Part shown: one piece after another, positions 38,039-48,893 of the stretch
Position numbering within the stretch: position 1 is the first letter of the stretch
How the letters are laid out: each line of letters opens with the position of its first letter
Source: Fusobacterium mortiferum
GTDB taxonomy: Bacteria > Fusobacteriota > Fusobacteriia > Fusobacteriales > Fusobacteriaceae
Length of the DNA stretch: 64,000 nucleotides
NCBI RefSeq assembly: GCF_016900045.1
Contig: NZ_JACSNP010000002.1
Span: 62,001-126,000, forward strand
Reading direction: 5' to 3'
Position numbers and translations under genes: made by a program
The notes under the pieces: model-generated
The model's database searches: none
Told to the model about the DNA's origin: nothing
Seen by the model: only the letters and a program-made list of their open reading frames with translations

Positions 38039-40839
38039 TGAGTGAAAAGGATTACGGAGCTACACTAAACCTTCCGAAGACAAGTTTTCAAATGAAAGCA
38101 AATCTTCCAAATAAGGAACCTAAAATCATTCAAAAATGGGAAGAAGATAAGATTTATGAGAAAGGATTAACAAAGGGAACAAAGTCATTTATATTACATG
38201 ATGGACCACCTTATGCAAATGGAGATATCCATATAGGACATGCTTTAAATAAAATTTTAAAAGATATAATTTTAAAATATAAAAGACTTAGAGGATATAA
38301 TGCACCATATGTTCCTGGATGGGATACACACGGTCTACCAATAGAGTTAAAAGTAACAGAGCAACTAGGAGAGAAGGCAAAGGATATGTCTCCATTAGAG
38401 ATAAGAAAACTTTGTACAGAGTATGCTCTAAAATGGGTAGATATCCAAAGAGAAGGATTTAAGAGATTAGGAGTTTTAGGAGATTGGGAAAATCCTTATC
38501 TAACTTTAAAACCTGAGTATGAGGCAAAACAATTAGAGGTATTTGGAGAGTTATATGAAAATGGATATATTTTCAAAGGACTAAAACCAATTTACTGGTC
38601 ACCAGTTACAGAAACAGCTCTAGCAGAAGCAGAGATAGAGTATAAAAATGTAACATCTCCATCTATCTATGTAAAAATGGAAGCTAATGCTGATTTATTA
38701 GAGAGACTTGGATTTACAGAGCAAGCTTGGGTAGTAATTTGGACAACTACTCCATGGACATTACCAGCAAATATGGCTATATCATTAAATCCTAACTTTG
38801 AGTATGGAGTATATAGAACTGAAAAAGGAAATTTAATCCTAGCTAAAGAGTTAGCTGAAAAAGCTTTTGCTGAGATGGAAATAGCTGAATATGAACTAGT
38901 AAAAGAGTTTGTAGGAAGTGAGTTAGAGAGAGCAACTTATAAGCACCCATTCTTAGATAGAACTGGTATGATAATTCTAGGAACACATGTAACTGCTGAT
39001 GCAGGAACAGGATGTGTACACACAGCTCCAGGACATGGGCAAGACGACTATGTTGTTGGAACAAGATATGGAATAGAGGTAGTTTCTCCTATCAATAATA
39101 AAGGGGTATTAACAGAGGAAGCAGGACAATTTGCCGGACTATTCTACTTAAAAGCAAATAAAGAGATAGTTGCTTTCTTAACAGAGACAGGGCACCTATT
39201 AAAACTAAAAAATATAGAACACTCATATCCACACGATTGGAGATCAAAAACTCCAGTAATATTCAGAGCTACAGAGCAATGGTTCGTAAAAGCTGAAGGT
39301 TCAGACTTAAGAGAGAAAGCATTAAAAGCTCTTGATAATGTAGAGTTTGTACCAGCATGGGGAAGAAATAGAATAGGTTCTATGCTAGAAACAAGACCTG
39401 ACTGGTGTATCTCTAGACAAAGAGTATGGGGAGTACCAATTCCTGTATTCTATAACGAAGAAACTGGAAAAGAGATCTATAATAAAGAGATCTTAGCAAG
39501 AGTAATAGAGATAGTTAAAAAAGAGGGAACAGCTGCATGGCTAACTTATACAGCTGAAGAGTTAATAGGAGAAGAGTTATTAGAGAAATATAACTTAAAA
39601 GGAGTAACTCTAAGAAAAGAAACAAATATTATGGACGTTTGGTTTGACTCAGGAGTATCTCATAGATCAGTTTTAGAAACTAGAGGAGAGTTACTACATA
39701 GACCAGCTGATATGTACTTAGAGGGATCTGACCAACATAGAGGATGGTTCCAAACATCACTTCTTACTTCAATAGGTTCTACACATGATGCTCCATACAA
39801 AAAAATCTTAACTCACGGATTTGTAAATGATGGAGAAGGTAAGAAAATGTCTAAGTCAGTAGGAAACGTAGTGGTTCCAGCTGATGTTATAAAAGTATAT
39901 GGAGCAGATATTTTAAGACTTTGGTGTGCTTCAGTAGATTACAGAGAGGATGTAAAAATCTCTGATAATATCTTAAAACAAATGGCAGAGGCTTACAGAA
40001 GAGTAAGAAATACAGCTAGATATATTTTAGGAAACAGCAATGATTTCAATCCAGCAACTGATAAAGTAGCTTATAAAGATTTAATGGAAATCGATAAATG
40101 GGCATTAAATAAATTAGAGATATTAAAGAGAAAAGTTACAGAAAACTATGAAAAATATGAGTTCTATAACCTATTCCAAGATATTCACTATTTTGCTGGT
40201 GTAGATATGTCTGCTTTCTATCTAGATATTATAAAAGATAGATTATATACAGAAGGAACAGATTCATTAGATAGAAGATCAGCTCAAACTGTAATGACAG
40301 AGATACTATTAACTTTAACTAAGATGATAGCTCCAATCCTTTCATTCACAGCTGAGGAGATTTGGGATACACTTCCAGAAGCTTTAAAAGATGAGGAATC
40401 AGTACTATTAACTTCTTGGTATGAAGAAAATGATGAGTACTTAAACTCAGAAGTAGAAGCTAAATGGGCAGATATAGTAAAAATCAGAAAAGAAGCTAAT
40501 AAATCATTAGAAAAAGCAAGACAAGGAGAGAATAGAATAATTGGAAACTCTCTTGATGCTAAAGTTATGTTATGCTCTAAAAATGCTGAGATGCAAAAAT
40601 TCTTAGTAGAGAATAGAGATAGATTAGAGTTAGCTCTAATTGTTTCAAATGTTGAAATTGTAGATAATTGTGATGAGACATTTGTAGAGGGTGAAGAGTT
40701 AAAAGAGCTTTACATAAAAGTTGTACATGCAGAGGGAGAAAAGTGTGAAAGATGTTGGAAATATTCAACTGAGGTTGGACAAGATGCTGAACACCCTACA
40801 CTTTGCCCAAGATGTGCTTCTGTATTAAAAAATAATTAG
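38038..40839 (+). CDS. ileS: isoleucyl-tRNA synthetase
   Basis: Charges tRNA-Ile. 933 residues: class I motifs [15 protein letters not shown] and KKMSKSVGN, the CP1 editing domain ([13 protein letters not shown]), anticodon-binding domain and a C-terminal zinc finger (CERCWKY and CPRC). It starts at the last base of the sensor gene's stop (TAATG). Codons include more C-ending forms than its neighbours. No T-box leader is present. Confidence 0.97.
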   Translation: MSEKDYGATLNLPKTSFQMKANLPNKEPKIIQKWEEDKIYEKGLTKGTKSFILHDGPPYANGDIHIGHALNKILKDIILKYKRLRGYNAPYVPGWDTHGLPIELKVTEQLGEKAKDMSPLEIRKLCTEYALKWVDIQREGFKRLGVLGDWENPYLTLKPEYEAKQLEVFGELYENGYIFKGLKPIYWSPVTETALAEAEIEYKNVTSPSIYVKMEANADLLERLGFTEQAWVVIWTTTPWTLPANMAISLNPNFEYGVYRTEKGNLILAKELAEKAFAEMEIAEYELVKEFVGSELERATYKHPFLDRTGMIILGTHVTADAGTGCVHTAPGHGQDDYVVGTRYGIEVVSPINNKGVLTEEAGQFAGLFYLKANKEIVAFLTETGHLLKLKNIEHSYPHDWRSKTPVIFRATEQWFVKAEGSDLREKALKALDNVEFVPAWGRNRIGSMLETRPDWCISRQRVWGVPIPVFYNEETGKEIYNKEILARVIEIVKKEGTAAWLTYTAEELIGEELLEKYNLKGVTLRKETNIMDVWFDSGVSHRSVLETRGELLHRPADMYLEGSDQHRGWFQTSLLTSIGSTHDAPYKKILTHGFVNDGEGKKMSKSVGNVVVPADVIKVYGADILRLWCASVDYREDVKISDNILKQMAEAYRRVRNTARYILGNSNDFNPATDKVAYKDLMEIDKWALNKLEILKRKVTENYEKYEFYNLFQDIHYFAGVDMSAFYLDIIKDRLYTEGTDSLDRRSAQTVMTEILLTLTKMIAPILSFTAEEIWDTLPEALKDEESVLLTSWYEENDEYLNSEVEAKWADIVKIRKEANKSLEKARQGENRIIGNSLDAKVMLCSKNAEMQKFLVENRDRLELALIVSNVEIVDNCDETFVEGEELKELYIKVVHAEGEKCERCWKYSTEVGQDAEHPTLCPRCASVLKNN

Positions 40840-40847
40840 GAGATATT

Positions 40848-41315
40848 ATGATATATATAGTTTTAATCTTGATACTTGTTGGTGCTGACCAACTTTCAAA
40901 ATACCTCATAGATAGTCATATGTTGGAGGGAGAGACAATACCTTTAATAAGTAATTTTTTTCACATTACTTATGTAAAAAATAGGGGTATTGCCTTTGGA
41001 ATGTTTCAAGGAAAACTAGATATAATAAGTATAGCTACAATTATAGCAATTGTAGCTATTGCTTATTACCTGTATAGAGAGAGAAATAAACTATCTGTAG
41101 TAGAGAAGATGGGATTTATCTATATCTTAGCAGGAGCTATTGGAAATATGATAGACAGAGCTTTTAGAGGATATGTAGTAGATATGGTAGACTTTAGAGG
41201 TATCTGGAGTTATGTATTTAATCTAGCAGATGTCTGGATAAATATGGGAGTAGTATTTGTACTATTAGATCAATTAATTCTTAGAAAGAAGAGAGAAACC
41301 GAGGAGGATAAATAA
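40848..41315 (+). CDS. lspA: lipoprotein signal peptidase (signal peptidase II)
   Basis: Cleaves the signal peptide of diacylated prolipoproteins. 155 residues with four membrane helices. The two catalytic Asp motifs are [12 protein letters not shown] and [11 protein letters not shown]. It follows ileS by 8 bases, as in many bacteria, and overlaps glyQ by one base. Lipoprotein substrates in this window include the 19212 gene. Confidence 0.96.
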   Translation: MIYIVLILILVGADQLSKYLIDSHMLEGETIPLISNFFHITYVKNRGIAFGMFQGKLDIISIATIIAIVAIAYYLYRERNKLSVVEKMGFIYILAGAIGNMIDRAFRGYVVDMVDFRGIWSYVFNLADVWINMGVVFVLLDQLILRKKRETEEDK

Positions 41316-42184
41316 TGACATTTCAAGAGATAATTTTTGCTCTTCAAAAATACTGGAGTTCAAAAGGGTGTGTACTAGGAAACCCTTATGATATTGAGAA
41401 GGGAGCTGGAACATTTAACCCAAATACATTCCTTATGTCATTGGGACCAGAGCCATGGAGTGTGGCATATGTTGAGCCATCAAGAAGACCAAAAGATGGA
41501 AGATATGGAGAGAATCCAAATAGAGTTTATCAACATCACCAATTCCAAGTTATAATGAAACCATCTCCATTAAATATTCAAGAACTATACTTAGAAAGTT
41601 TAAGAGTATTAGGAATAGAGCCAGAAAAGCATGATATTCGTTTTGTAGAAGATGACTGGGAATCACCAACATTAGGAGCTTGGGGACTTGGTTGGGAAGT
41701 ATGGTTAGATGGAATGGAGGTAACTCAATTCACGTATTTCCAACAAGTAGGAGGACTTGAATTAGATCCTATTCCTGTTGAGATAACTTATGGACTTGAA
41801 AGAATAGCTCTATATATTCAAAATAAAGAAAATATCTATGATTTAGAGTGGGCTCCAGGAGTAAAATATGGAGATATGAGATTCCAATTTGAATATGAAA
41901 ACTCAAAATACTCTTTTGAATTAGCTGATTTAGATAAACATTTCAAATGGTTTGATGAATTTGAGAAGGAAGCTAGCAGAATACTAGATGAAGGTTTAGT
42001 ATTACCAGCTTATGACTACGTTTTAAAATGTTCTCATGTATTCAATGTATTAGACTCAAGAGGTGCTATATCTACAACTGAGAGAATGGCATACATATTA
42101 AGAGTAAGAAACTTAGCAAGAAGATGTGCTGAAGTTTACGTTCAAAACAGAAAAGATTTAGGATATCCACTACTAAAGAAGTAA
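41315..42184 (+). CDS. glyQ: glycyl-tRNA synthetase alpha subunit
   Basis: Catalytic alpha subunit of the tetrameric glycyl-tRNA synthetase. 289 residues; the N-terminal [19 protein letters not shown] is nearly the family consensus and class II motifs follow ([17 protein letters not shown]). glyS lies downstream, separated by 121 bases with a weak hairpin but no terminator. The ATG overlaps the lspA stop. Confidence 0.97.
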   Translation: MTFQEIIFALQKYWSSKGCVLGNPYDIEKGAGTFNPNTFLMSLGPEPWSVAYVEPSRRPKDGRYGENPNRVYQHHQFQVIMKPSPLNIQELYLESLRVLGIEPEKHDIRFVEDDWESPTLGAWGLGWEVWLDGMEVTQFTYFQQVGGLELDPIPVEITYGLERIALYIQNKENIYDLEWAPGVKYGDMRFQFEYENSKYSFELADLDKHFKWFDEFEKEASRILDEGLVLPAYDYVLKCSHVFNVLDSRGAISTTERMAYILRVRNLARRCAEVYVQNRKDLGYPLLKK

Positions 42185-42305
42185 TTTAAAGGATGAGAGG
42201 AAAACTTAAAGAACTGTAGTATTTATAAAGAGAAGTTAATCAACTTCTTGGAGTTAAAAATAATTTTAGGTTTTCTTATTGGATAATAATAGAGGAGGAA
42301 GAACA

Positions 42306-44372
42306 TTGAGATTACTATTTGAAATAGGAATGGAAGAGTTGCCAGCAAGATTTCTTAATCAGGCACTAAGTGATTTAAAATCTAATTTAGAAACAAAATT
42401 AAACAATGAAAGAATAAAATTTGATGAGATAAAAACTTATGGAACACCAAGAAGACTTGTACTTGATGTACAAAACTTAGCTGAAAATCAAGAGGATTTA
42501 GACCTAGTAAATATGGGACCAGCTAAGAGTGTTGCCTATGTAAACGGAGAGATTTCAAGAGCAGGTCTTGGATTTGCAAAATCTCAAGGAATAGAGCCAG
42601 AACAATTAGAGATTATATCAACTCCAAAGGGAGAATATATAGCAGCTAGAAAGTTTATGAAAGGAAGAGCTACAAAGGAGCTTTTACCAGAGATATTAAA
42701 ATCATTAGTATTAGAGTTAAACTTCCCTAAATCTATGAGATGGGCAGATAAAAAATTAAGATTTGCAAGACCAGTACAATGGTTCTTAGCTCTATGTGAT
42801 TCAGAGGTAGTACCATTTGAAATAGAGGGAATAGTAAGTGGAAATAGATCAAGAGGTCACAGATTCTTTGGAAAAGAGTTTGAGGCATCAAATGCACAAG
42901 ATTACTTTACAAAATTAAGAGAAAATAATGTAATAGTAGATATAGCTGAGAGAAGAGAGTTAGTAAAAGAGTTAGTAGCTAAATGTGCAGAAGCAGGAGA
43001 GCAAGTGCACATAGAAGATGAGTTACTAGATGAGGTAACTAACCTAATAGAGTATCCATGCCCAATAGTTGGAAGCTTCAATGCTGACTTCTTAGAAGTA
43101 CCACAAGATGTATTAATAATCTCTATGCAAGTTCACCAAAGATATTTCCCTATTCTAGATACAAATGGAAAACTATTACCTAAGTTTGTAGTTGTAAGAA
43201 ATGGAGTAGAAACATCAGATTTCGTAAGAAAAGGAAATGAAAAAGTTCTATCAGCTAGACTAGCAGATGCTAGATTTTTCTATCAAGAGGATTTAAAACA
43301 TCCACTAGTTGATAATGTAGAAAAGTTAAAAACTGTTGTATTCCAAAAAGATTTAGGAACTATCTACCAAAAAATAGAAAGAAGTAAAGAGTTAGCTAGT
43401 TATTTAATAGATGTATTAGGATGTACAGATAGAAGAGATGATGTTTTAAGAACTGTATATTTAGCTAAAGCTGACTTAGTATCAAATATGATAGGGGAGA
43501 AGGAGTTTACAAAACTTCAAGGGTTCATGGGAGCAGACTACGCTCTAAAATCTGGAGAAAATGAGAGAGTTTCTCTAGGAATAAAAGAACACTACTATCC
43601 AAGATTCCAAGGAGATTTACTACCAACAGAGATGGAAGGTATAATTGCTGGTATTGCTGATAGAGTAGATACATTAGTAGGATGCTTTGGAGTAGGAGTT
43701 ATCCCTAGTGGTTCAAAAGATCCATTCGCTTTAAGAAGAGCAGCATTAGGAATAGCAAATATAATAGTTAATTCTAAATTAAATATATCATTAAAAGCTC
43801 TAGTTAATAAATCACTGGATACATTAGTAGCTGATGGAGTATTAAAAAGAGATAGAGCTACTGTAGAAGCAGAGGTATTAGAGTTCTTTAAACAAAGAGC
43901 TATAAATATTTTTGGGGATATGGGATATAGTAGAGATGTTATTGGAGCTGTATTAGATAAAGATTGTGACAACTTAGTAGAAGCATTAGAAAGAGTAAAA
44001 ACATTAGAAGCTTTTGCAAAAGAGGAAGAGTTTGGAAAACTATTACCAGTATTAAAAAGAGTTGGAAATATCTCTAAAGATCATACAGATACAAAAGTTA
44101 ATCCAGAGTTATTCAAAGAAGAGATTGAAAAAGAGTTATATCAATTCTCTACTGAATTAAATAGTAAAGTAAATGTAGCTATTGAGCAAAGAGATTATGC
44201 TAAATATCTACAAGAGATAACAGCTGGAAAAGATATAATCAACAACTATTTTGATAAAGTAATAGTAATGGATAAAGATGAGGCTGTTAAAAATAATAGA
44301 TTATCTCAAATGAGATTTTTAACTGATATCTTTACTAAGATGGCAGATTTAAATCAAATAGAAGAAAGATAA
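42306..44372 (+). CDS. glyS: glycyl-tRNA synthetase beta subunit
   Basis: Large beta subunit of glycyl-tRNA synthetase (tRNA binding and part of the active enzyme). 688 residues from the TTG at 42306. The N-terminal sequence [17 protein letters not shown] fits the family. The frame is open back to 42279, but AGGAGG at 42293-42298 lies 7 bases before 42306 and inside the longer form, so TTG at 42306 is chosen. The family core RPVQWFLAL and SVRHHRFFG-like segments ([12 protein letters not shown]) are present. Confidence 0.96.
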   Translation: MRLLFEIGMEELPARFLNQALSDLKSNLETKLNNERIKFDEIKTYGTPRRLVLDVQNLAENQEDLDLVNMGPAKSVAYVNGEISRAGLGFAKSQGIEPEQLEIISTPKGEYIAARKFMKGRATKELLPEILKSLVLELNFPKSMRWADKKLRFARPVQWFLALCDSEVVPFEIEGIVSGNRSRGHRFFGKEFEASNAQDYFTKLRENNVIVDIAERRELVKELVAKCAEAGEQVHIEDELLDEVTNLIEYPCPIVGSFNADFLEVPQDVLIISMQVHQRYFPILDTNGKLLPKFVVVRNGVETSDFVRKGNEKVLSARLADARFFYQEDLKHPLVDNVEKLKTVVFQKDLGTIYQKIERSKELASYLIDVLGCTDRRDDVLRTVYLAKADLVSNMIGEKEFTKLQGFMGADYALKSGENERVSLGIKEHYYPRFQGDLLPTEMEGIIAGIADRVDTLVGCFGVGVIPSGSKDPFALRRAALGIANIIVNSKLNISLKALVNKSLDTLVADGVLKRDRATVEAEVLEFFKQRAINIFGDMGYSRDVIGAVLDKDCDNLVEALERVKTLEAFAKEEEFGKLLPVLKRVGNISKDHTDTKVNPELFKEEIEKELYQFSTELNSKVNVAIEQRDYAKYLQEITAGKDIINNYFDKVIVMDKDEAVKNNRLSQMRFLTDIFTKMADLNQIEER

Positions 44373-44433
44373 TAGTTGAATTATTATAATAAAGGGTAAA
44401 ACTTTAATAACTTAATGGATATTTTTATTTAAG

Positions 44434-44534
44434 AATAAAGAGCAAGTCTGGCTTAGCTCACTAAAAACACAAAAGATGCTTTCGCTTAAAAAAGTTGTGT
44501 TTTTTAGCGGTTGTCTTTGCTGACTTGCTTTATT
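44434..44534. repeat. nested inverted-repeat element
   Basis: Outer arms AATAAAGAGCAAGTC (44434-44448) and GACTTGCTTTATT (44522-44534), with a two-base bulge, enclose a second hairpin, CTAAAAACACAA (44461-44472) and TTGTGTTTTTTAG (44495-44507). It ends the glyS transcript at least in part, since the inner right arm has a T run, but the outer layer is more than a terminator needs. The 223-base gap has no gene. Confidence 0.6.
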
Positions 44535-44595
44535 TATTATTTCTGATATTTAATATTATATAAATATTTTGTATGTGTAAAATGAGGAGAGATAA

Positions 44596-45618
44596 ATGGG
44601 AGAGTTTTTAAAAAGAAAAGGTGTGGAATTATCTGTAAAAAGATACTTAGTAGATGCATCTAGTTATATGGCATTGGGACTTTTTTCTACGTTACTGATA
44701 GGAACGATACTTAACACTATTGGAGAAAAATTGGGAATAGCTTTTCTAACTGATGTGGTATGGAAGGTAGCTAGGGATATGACAGGACCAGGAATAGGAT
44801 TAGCTGTAGCCTATGGACTTAAGGCACCTCACCTAGTACTTTTTTCTTCAACTATAACAGGAGCGATAGGAGCTATGTATGGAGGACCTGTAGGTTCTTT
44901 TATAGGAGCAGTAGTGGGAGCAGAGTTTGGAAAAATAGTATCTAAGGAAACAAAGGTAGATATAATAGTAGCTCCAGCTACAACTATAATAACAGGGTCT
45001 ATAGTAGTTTATTTAGTAGGACCATTTGTTGCTAAAGTTATGCAAACTTTTGGAGCTATGGTAGTTTATGCTACAGAATTACAACCTTTTGCTATGGGTA
45101 TTCTTGTTTCAACTATAGTAGGAATAGCACTAACTCTTCCAATTAGTAGTGCGGTTCTATGTATGATGATAGGGCTAGGTGGACTAGCAGGAGGAGCTGC
45201 AACAGTAGGGTGTTCAGCTCAGATGGTAGGTTTTGCTGTAATGAGTTTTAAAGAGAATGGTTGGGGAGGATTAGTAGCTCAAGGTGTTGGAACATCTATG
45301 CTTCAAATAGGAAATATAGTTAAGAATTGGAAGATATGGATACCACCAACAGTTGCTGGAGCTATTTTAGGTCCTGTTTCAACAATGGTTTTCAAATTTC
45401 AAAATATCCCAATAGCTTCAGGAATGGGGACAAGTGGATTTGTAGGACAATTTGGAACAATCACAGCTATGAATAGCATAGGTGTTAATGGAATAAAACT
45501 TTATTTGGGAATATTTTTACTACATTTTTTACTACCAGCTATAATTACATTAATAGTAGCAAAAATTATGAGAAAATATGGTTGGATAAAAGATGGAGAT
45601 TTAAAATTAGATTTATAG
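44596..45618 (+). CDS. PTS_EIIC_2 / PfoR-like membrane protein
   Basis: 340 residues, eight to ten hydrophobic helices, rich in Gly and Ala. The pattern (AMYGGPVGSFIGAVVGAEFG, and GLGGLAGGAATVGCSAQMVG) fits the PTS_EIIC_2 family, to which the C. perfringens regulator PfoR belongs. Members lack the classical PTS IIC sugar motif, and no PTS partner is near. Function unknown: transport or membrane sensing. It lies directly before the folate cluster; the next gene starts 26 bases after the stop. Confidence 0.78.
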   Translation: MGEFLKRKGVELSVKRYLVDASSYMALGLFSTLLIGTILNTIGEKLGIAFLTDVVWKVARDMTGPGIGLAVAYGLKAPHLVLFSSTITGAIGAMYGGPVGSFIGAVVGAEFGKIVSKETKVDIIVAPATTIITGSIVVYLVGPFVAKVMQTFGAMVVYATELQPFAMGILVSTIVGIALTLPISSAVLCMMIGLGGLAGGAATVGCSAQMVGFAVMSFKENGWGGLVAQGVGTSMLQIGNIVKNWKIWIPPTVAGAILGPVSTMVFKFQNIPIASGMGTSGFVGQFGTITAMNSIGVNGIKLYLGIFLLHFLLPAIITLIVAKIMRKYGWIKDGDLKLDL

Positions 45619-45644
45619 TAAATATATAGAAAGAGGAAAAGAAA

Positions 45645-46196
45645 ATGGAGTTAAAAAAGATAGAAGAAGCTTTTGAAAAGATATTAGAAGGTATTGGAGA
45701 GGATAGAGATAGAGAGGGATTAATAGATACACCTAAAAGAGTAGCTCAAAGTTATCAGGAGCTTTTTTCAGGGGTAGGAAAGGACCCAAAAGAACCATTG
45801 CTTCGTCACTTTACAGTGGATAGAGACGACCTGATAATAGAAAAGGGAATAGACTTTTATTCTATGTGTGAACACCATTTTCTACCTTTTTTCGGAACTA
45901 TAGATGTAGCATATATTCCAAATGGAAGAATAGTAGGCTTTGGAGATATAATAAAAAGTATAGAGATACTTGCAAAAAGACCTCAAATTCAGGAAAGATT
46001 AGGTAGTGAATTAGCAGATGCAATATATGAGGCTCTTGATTGTCAAGGGGTGATGGTAATAATAAAGGCAAAACATCTGTGTATGACAATGAGAGGAGCT
46101 AAAAAAGAGAATACTCAAATAGTAACTACAGCTTATAGAGGTATTTTGGAGAAAGATACAGCTAAGAGAGTTGAAATACTAACTTTGTTAAAATAA
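45645..46196 (+). CDS. folE: GTP cyclohydrolase I
   Basis: First committed enzyme of folate synthesis, GTP to 7,8-dihydroneopterin triphosphate. 183 residues with the zinc-site motifs SMCEHHFLPFFG and AKHLCMTMRGAKK. Normal length. First gene of a folate cluster with folB-folK and folP. Confidence 0.97.
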   Translation: MELKKIEEAFEKILEGIGEDRDREGLIDTPKRVAQSYQELFSGVGKDPKEPLLRHFTVDRDDLIIEKGIDFYSMCEHHFLPFFGTIDVAYIPNGRIVGFGDIIKSIEILAKRPQIQERLGSELADAIYEALDCQGVMVIIKAKHLCMTMRGAKKENTQIVTTAYRGILEKDTAKRVEILTLLK

Positions 46197-46206
46197 TGGT
46201 GATAGA

Positions 46207-47043
46207 ATGGATAAAATATATATAAATAATTTAGAGTTTATAGGATTTCATGGAGTATTTCCTGAGGAGAAAAAATTAGGGCAAAAATTTTTGGTATCTT
46301 TAGAGCTTATTGTAGATACAAAAGAGGCTGGGAAAACAGGTGATTTAACAAAATCAGTTCACTATGGACTGGTAGCTCAAGATGTGGAGAGAGTATTCTT
46401 AGAGAAGAGTATAGATTTAATAGAGACATGTGCTGAAAATATAGCAGAGATGGTATTAAAGAAATATGAGCTAGTGAAGGAGGTTAAGGTTACAGTAAAA
46501 AAACCTTGGGCTCCTCTACAGATGCATTTTGAAAATGTAGCTGTAGAGATTAGTAGAAAATGGCATAAAGTTTATCTATCTCTTGGAAGCAATATGGGAG
46601 ATAAGAGAGAAAATCTTCTAGAAGCTATAAAAAGAGTTGGAGAGCTAGAGAATACAGAGGTAGTAAAGAGTAGTACAATATTAGAAACAGAGCCATTTGG
46701 ATATATAGAACAGGATAATTTTTTAAATGCATGTCTAGAGGTAAAAACGCTACTGACACCTCAAGAGTTTCTTAGCTCTATATTAAAAATAGAGCTAGAT
46801 ATGGGAAGAGTAAGAGAGATAAAATGGGGACCTAGAGTAATAGATATAGATATACTTTTCTATGATGCTGAGATAATTCAAGAGGATAATTTAGCTGTTC
46901 CTCATCCTTGGATATGTGAAAGAGAATTTGTCTTAGAACCATTATCTGAAATAGCACCTAACTATGTACATCCATTAGAGAGAAAAACTATAATGATGTT
47001 AGCTAGAAAATTGAAAGAGAGTGGTAAAGGGAATGGAGATTAA
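46207..47043 (+). CDS. FolB-FolK fusion: dihydroneopterin aldolase / HPPK
   Basis: 278 residues with two enzymes in one chain. Residues 1-117 are dihydroneopterin aldolase (NNLEFIGFHGVFPEEKKLGQ, then VTVKKPWAP). Residues 121-275 are 6-hydroxymethyl-7,8-dihydropterin pyrophosphokinase (YLSLGSNMGDKRENL, GPRVIDIDILFYD). Together they make the pterin pyrophosphate that FolP joins to p-aminobenzoate. The fusion occurs in other bacteria. It overlaps the next gene by 11 bases. Confidence 0.95.
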   Translation: MDKIYINNLEFIGFHGVFPEEKKLGQKFLVSLELIVDTKEAGKTGDLTKSVHYGLVAQDVERVFLEKSIDLIETCAENIAEMVLKKYELVKEVKVTVKKPWAPLQMHFENVAVEISRKWHKVYLSLGSNMGDKRENLLEAIKRVGELENTEVVKSSTILETEPFGYIEQDNFLNACLEVKTLLTPQEFLSSILKIELDMGRVREIKWGPRVIDIDILFYDAEIIQEDNLAVPHPWICEREFVLEPLSEIAPNYVHPLERKTIMMLARKLKESGKGNGD

Positions 47044-48292
47044 AAAATTAGAGAAGAATGAGATAAATAAAGCTTTAAAATTAGTATGGGATGTTTTTTC
47101 TGAAAGTGAGGCCTTTAACTACAATAGAAAAGGAGTAGAGGAGTTTAGAAAATTTTTAGATTATAGAGATTTGATAAATACTTTTGATATCTATGGAACT
47201 TATGATAAAAAGGAGTTAATTGGAGTAATTGCCCTTCAAGATGGGCAACATATCTGTTTTTTCTTTGTAAAAAACTCCTATCAAAAACGTGGACTAGGAA
47301 GAAAACTGTTTGAAAAAGTTTTAAAAATTACCAAGGAAAAAGAGATTACTGTAAGTGCTCCACCTTGCTCTGTAGAGGTTATGAAAAATCTAGGTTTTGT
47401 TCCAACTGATAGTGAGCAAAATATAAATGGAATAGTTATTATTCCTATGGTATATGAAAGAGATAAGAAAGAGGTACAGATTTTAAAATGTAGAGATAAA
47501 GAGTTAGAGTTAGGAAAGAGAACTCTGATAATGGGAATACTCAATGTAACTCCAGACTCTTTTTCAGACGGTGGAGAGCACAATGGTTTGGAAGAAGCTA
47601 TAAAACATGCTCAAAAAATGATAGATGAGGGAGCAGATATCATAGATATTGGTGGAGAATCAACAAGACCTGGACATACTCAGATAAGTGATGATGAGGA
47701 GATAGCTAGAGTTGTTCCTGTTATAAAAAAAGTTGTTGAATTGGGAGCTATTGTTTCTGTTGATACATATAAATACAGGGTGGCTGAAGCAGCTTTTGAG
47801 GCTGGGGCTCATATTTTAAATGATATATGGGGGCTACAATATGATAATGGAGAGATGGCTAAAGTTGTAAAAAAGTATAATGTGCCTGTAATAGCTATGC
47901 ATAACCAAGTGGAAAAAGAGTATGAGAAAGATATAATATTTTCTATAAAAGAATTTTTTAAAAAAACCTATGAAATTGCTCATAAAAATGGTATCCTAAA
48001 AGAAAGTGTGATACTGGATCCAGGAATAGGATTTGGAAAGGGAATAGATGAGAACTTGGAGGTTCTTTCTAGATTAGAGGAATTAAGAGAGGAAGGAAGA
48101 ATCCTTTTAGGAGCTTCAAGAAAGAGATTTATAGGAACTATTTTAAATGACTTACCACCTCAAGAGAGAGTGGAGGGAACTATAGCTACAACTGTGATAG
48201 GTATAGAAAAAGGTGTAGATATAGTAAGAGTTCATGATGTACTTACTAATAAAAGAGCAGCTATGGTAGCTGACAGAATAGTGAGAAAATAA
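47033..48292 (+). CDS. folP: GNAT acetyltransferase-dihydropteroate synthase fusion
   Basis: 419 residues. The C-terminal part, from about residue 158, is dihydropteroate synthase: MGILNVTPDSFSDGG, DIIDIGGESTRPG, LDPGIGFGK and LLGASRKRF. The N-terminal part, residues 1-145, looks like a GNAT N-acetyltransferase, with the acetyl-CoA-site segment FFVKNSYQKRGLGRKLFEKV. I know no standard reason for this fusion. The ATG at 47033 is chosen over a GTG at 47021; neither has an ideal ribosome-binding site. The gene overlaps folB-folK by 11 bases. Confidence 0.9.
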   Translation: MEIKKLEKNEINKALKLVWDVFSESEAFNYNRKGVEEFRKFLDYRDLINTFDIYGTYDKKELIGVIALQDGQHICFFFVKNSYQKRGLGRKLFEKVLKITKEKEITVSAPPCSVEVMKNLGFVPTDSEQNINGIVIIPMVYERDKKEVQILKCRDKELELGKRTLIMGILNVTPDSFSDGGEHNGLEEAIKHAQKMIDEGADIIDIGGESTRPGHTQISDDEEIARVVPVIKKVVELGAIVSVDTYKYRVAEAAFEAGAHILNDIWGLQYDNGEMAKVVKKYNVPVIAMHNQVEKEYEKDIIFSIKEFFKKTYEIAHKNGILKESVILDPGIGFGKGIDENLEVLSRLEELREEGRILLGASRKRFIGTILNDLPPQERVEGTIATTVIGIEKGVDIVRVHDVLTNKRAAMVADRIVRK

Positions 48293-48318
48293 AGTTGAGT
48301 AAAAAGATAAAGAAAATG

Positions 48319-48347
48319 TAGACAAAATAGAAAAAATAGTATATAAT
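48319..48347 (+). promoter_or_regulatory. promoter of trxA
   Basis: TAGACA (48319-48324), 17 bases, TATAAT (48342-48347). About 50 bases before trxA, which has AGAGGAGG before the ATG. Confidence 0.78.
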
Positions 48348-48396
48348 TGAAGTATAAATTTGAAAGAATATCAATTCCATAAGAGGAGGAAGAAAC

Positions 48397-48711
48397 ATGG
48401 CAATTTTACATATAACAAAAGAAAATTTTGAAAAAGAGGTATTACAATCTAAAGAGCCTGTAGTTGTAGATTTCTGGGCAGCATGGTGTGGACCTTGTAA
48501 AGCTTTAGCACCTATATTAGAAGAGGTAGATGCTGAATTAGCTGGAACAGTAAAAGTAGCAAAAATCAATATCGATGAAGAGGAAGAGTTAGCAGCTCAA
48601 TTCAGAGTAATGAGTATTCCTACACTTTTACTATTCAAAGATGGAGAGGTAGTAAATAAAACTGTAGGACTTGCTCCAAAAGAAGAAGTAATTGCTTTTG
48701 CAAAATATTAA
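48397..48711 (+). CDS. trxA: thioredoxin
   Basis: 104-residue thioredoxin with the active site WAAWCGPCKAL and the cis-Pro segment MSIPTLLLFKDGE. Reduces disulfides of enzymes such as ribonucleotide reductase, in the cytoplasm. Own promoter and terminator, so monocistronic. Confidence 0.97.
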   Translation: MAILHITKENFEKEVLQSKEPVVVDFWAAWCGPCKALAPILEEVDAELAGTVKVAKINIDEEEELAAQFRVMSIPTLLLFKDGEVVNKTVGLAPKEEVIAFAKY

Positions 48712-48736
48712 TTAAAAAACATATTAAATTTAGGAG

Positions 48737-48785
48737 AATCAAGAGATTGTTGTAATTGAGAGTTACAATAGTCTCTTGATTTTTT
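48737..48785 (+). terminator. terminator after trxA
   Basis: A 19-base arm (48737-48755) pairs fully with 48763-48781, with two G-T pairs, across a 7-base loop, and a T run follows. Confidence 0.93.
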
Positions 48786-48852
48786 GTATAAAAAATTTTA
48801 TGAAATAGGTATTAAAGATAAAATTGTAATATATAAAAGAGGATTTTTGTGG

Positions 48853-48858
48853 TATAAT
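48853..48858 (+). promoter_or_regulatory. extended -10 promoter before the TruA-like/KH gene
   Basis: TGG-TATAAT at 48850-48858 gives an extended -10; no -35 box is evident. About 36 bases before the ATG at 48894. Confidence 0.55.
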
Positions 48859-48893
48859 CTAAAAAGTATAGTTATTAGATATAAGGAGATAAG

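Noticed and set aside
42230-42249. Hairpin GAGAAGTT/AACTTCTT in the glyQ-glyS gap
   Set aside because: It has an 8-bp stem but no T run, so I do not call it a terminator; the gap shows no T-box elements either.
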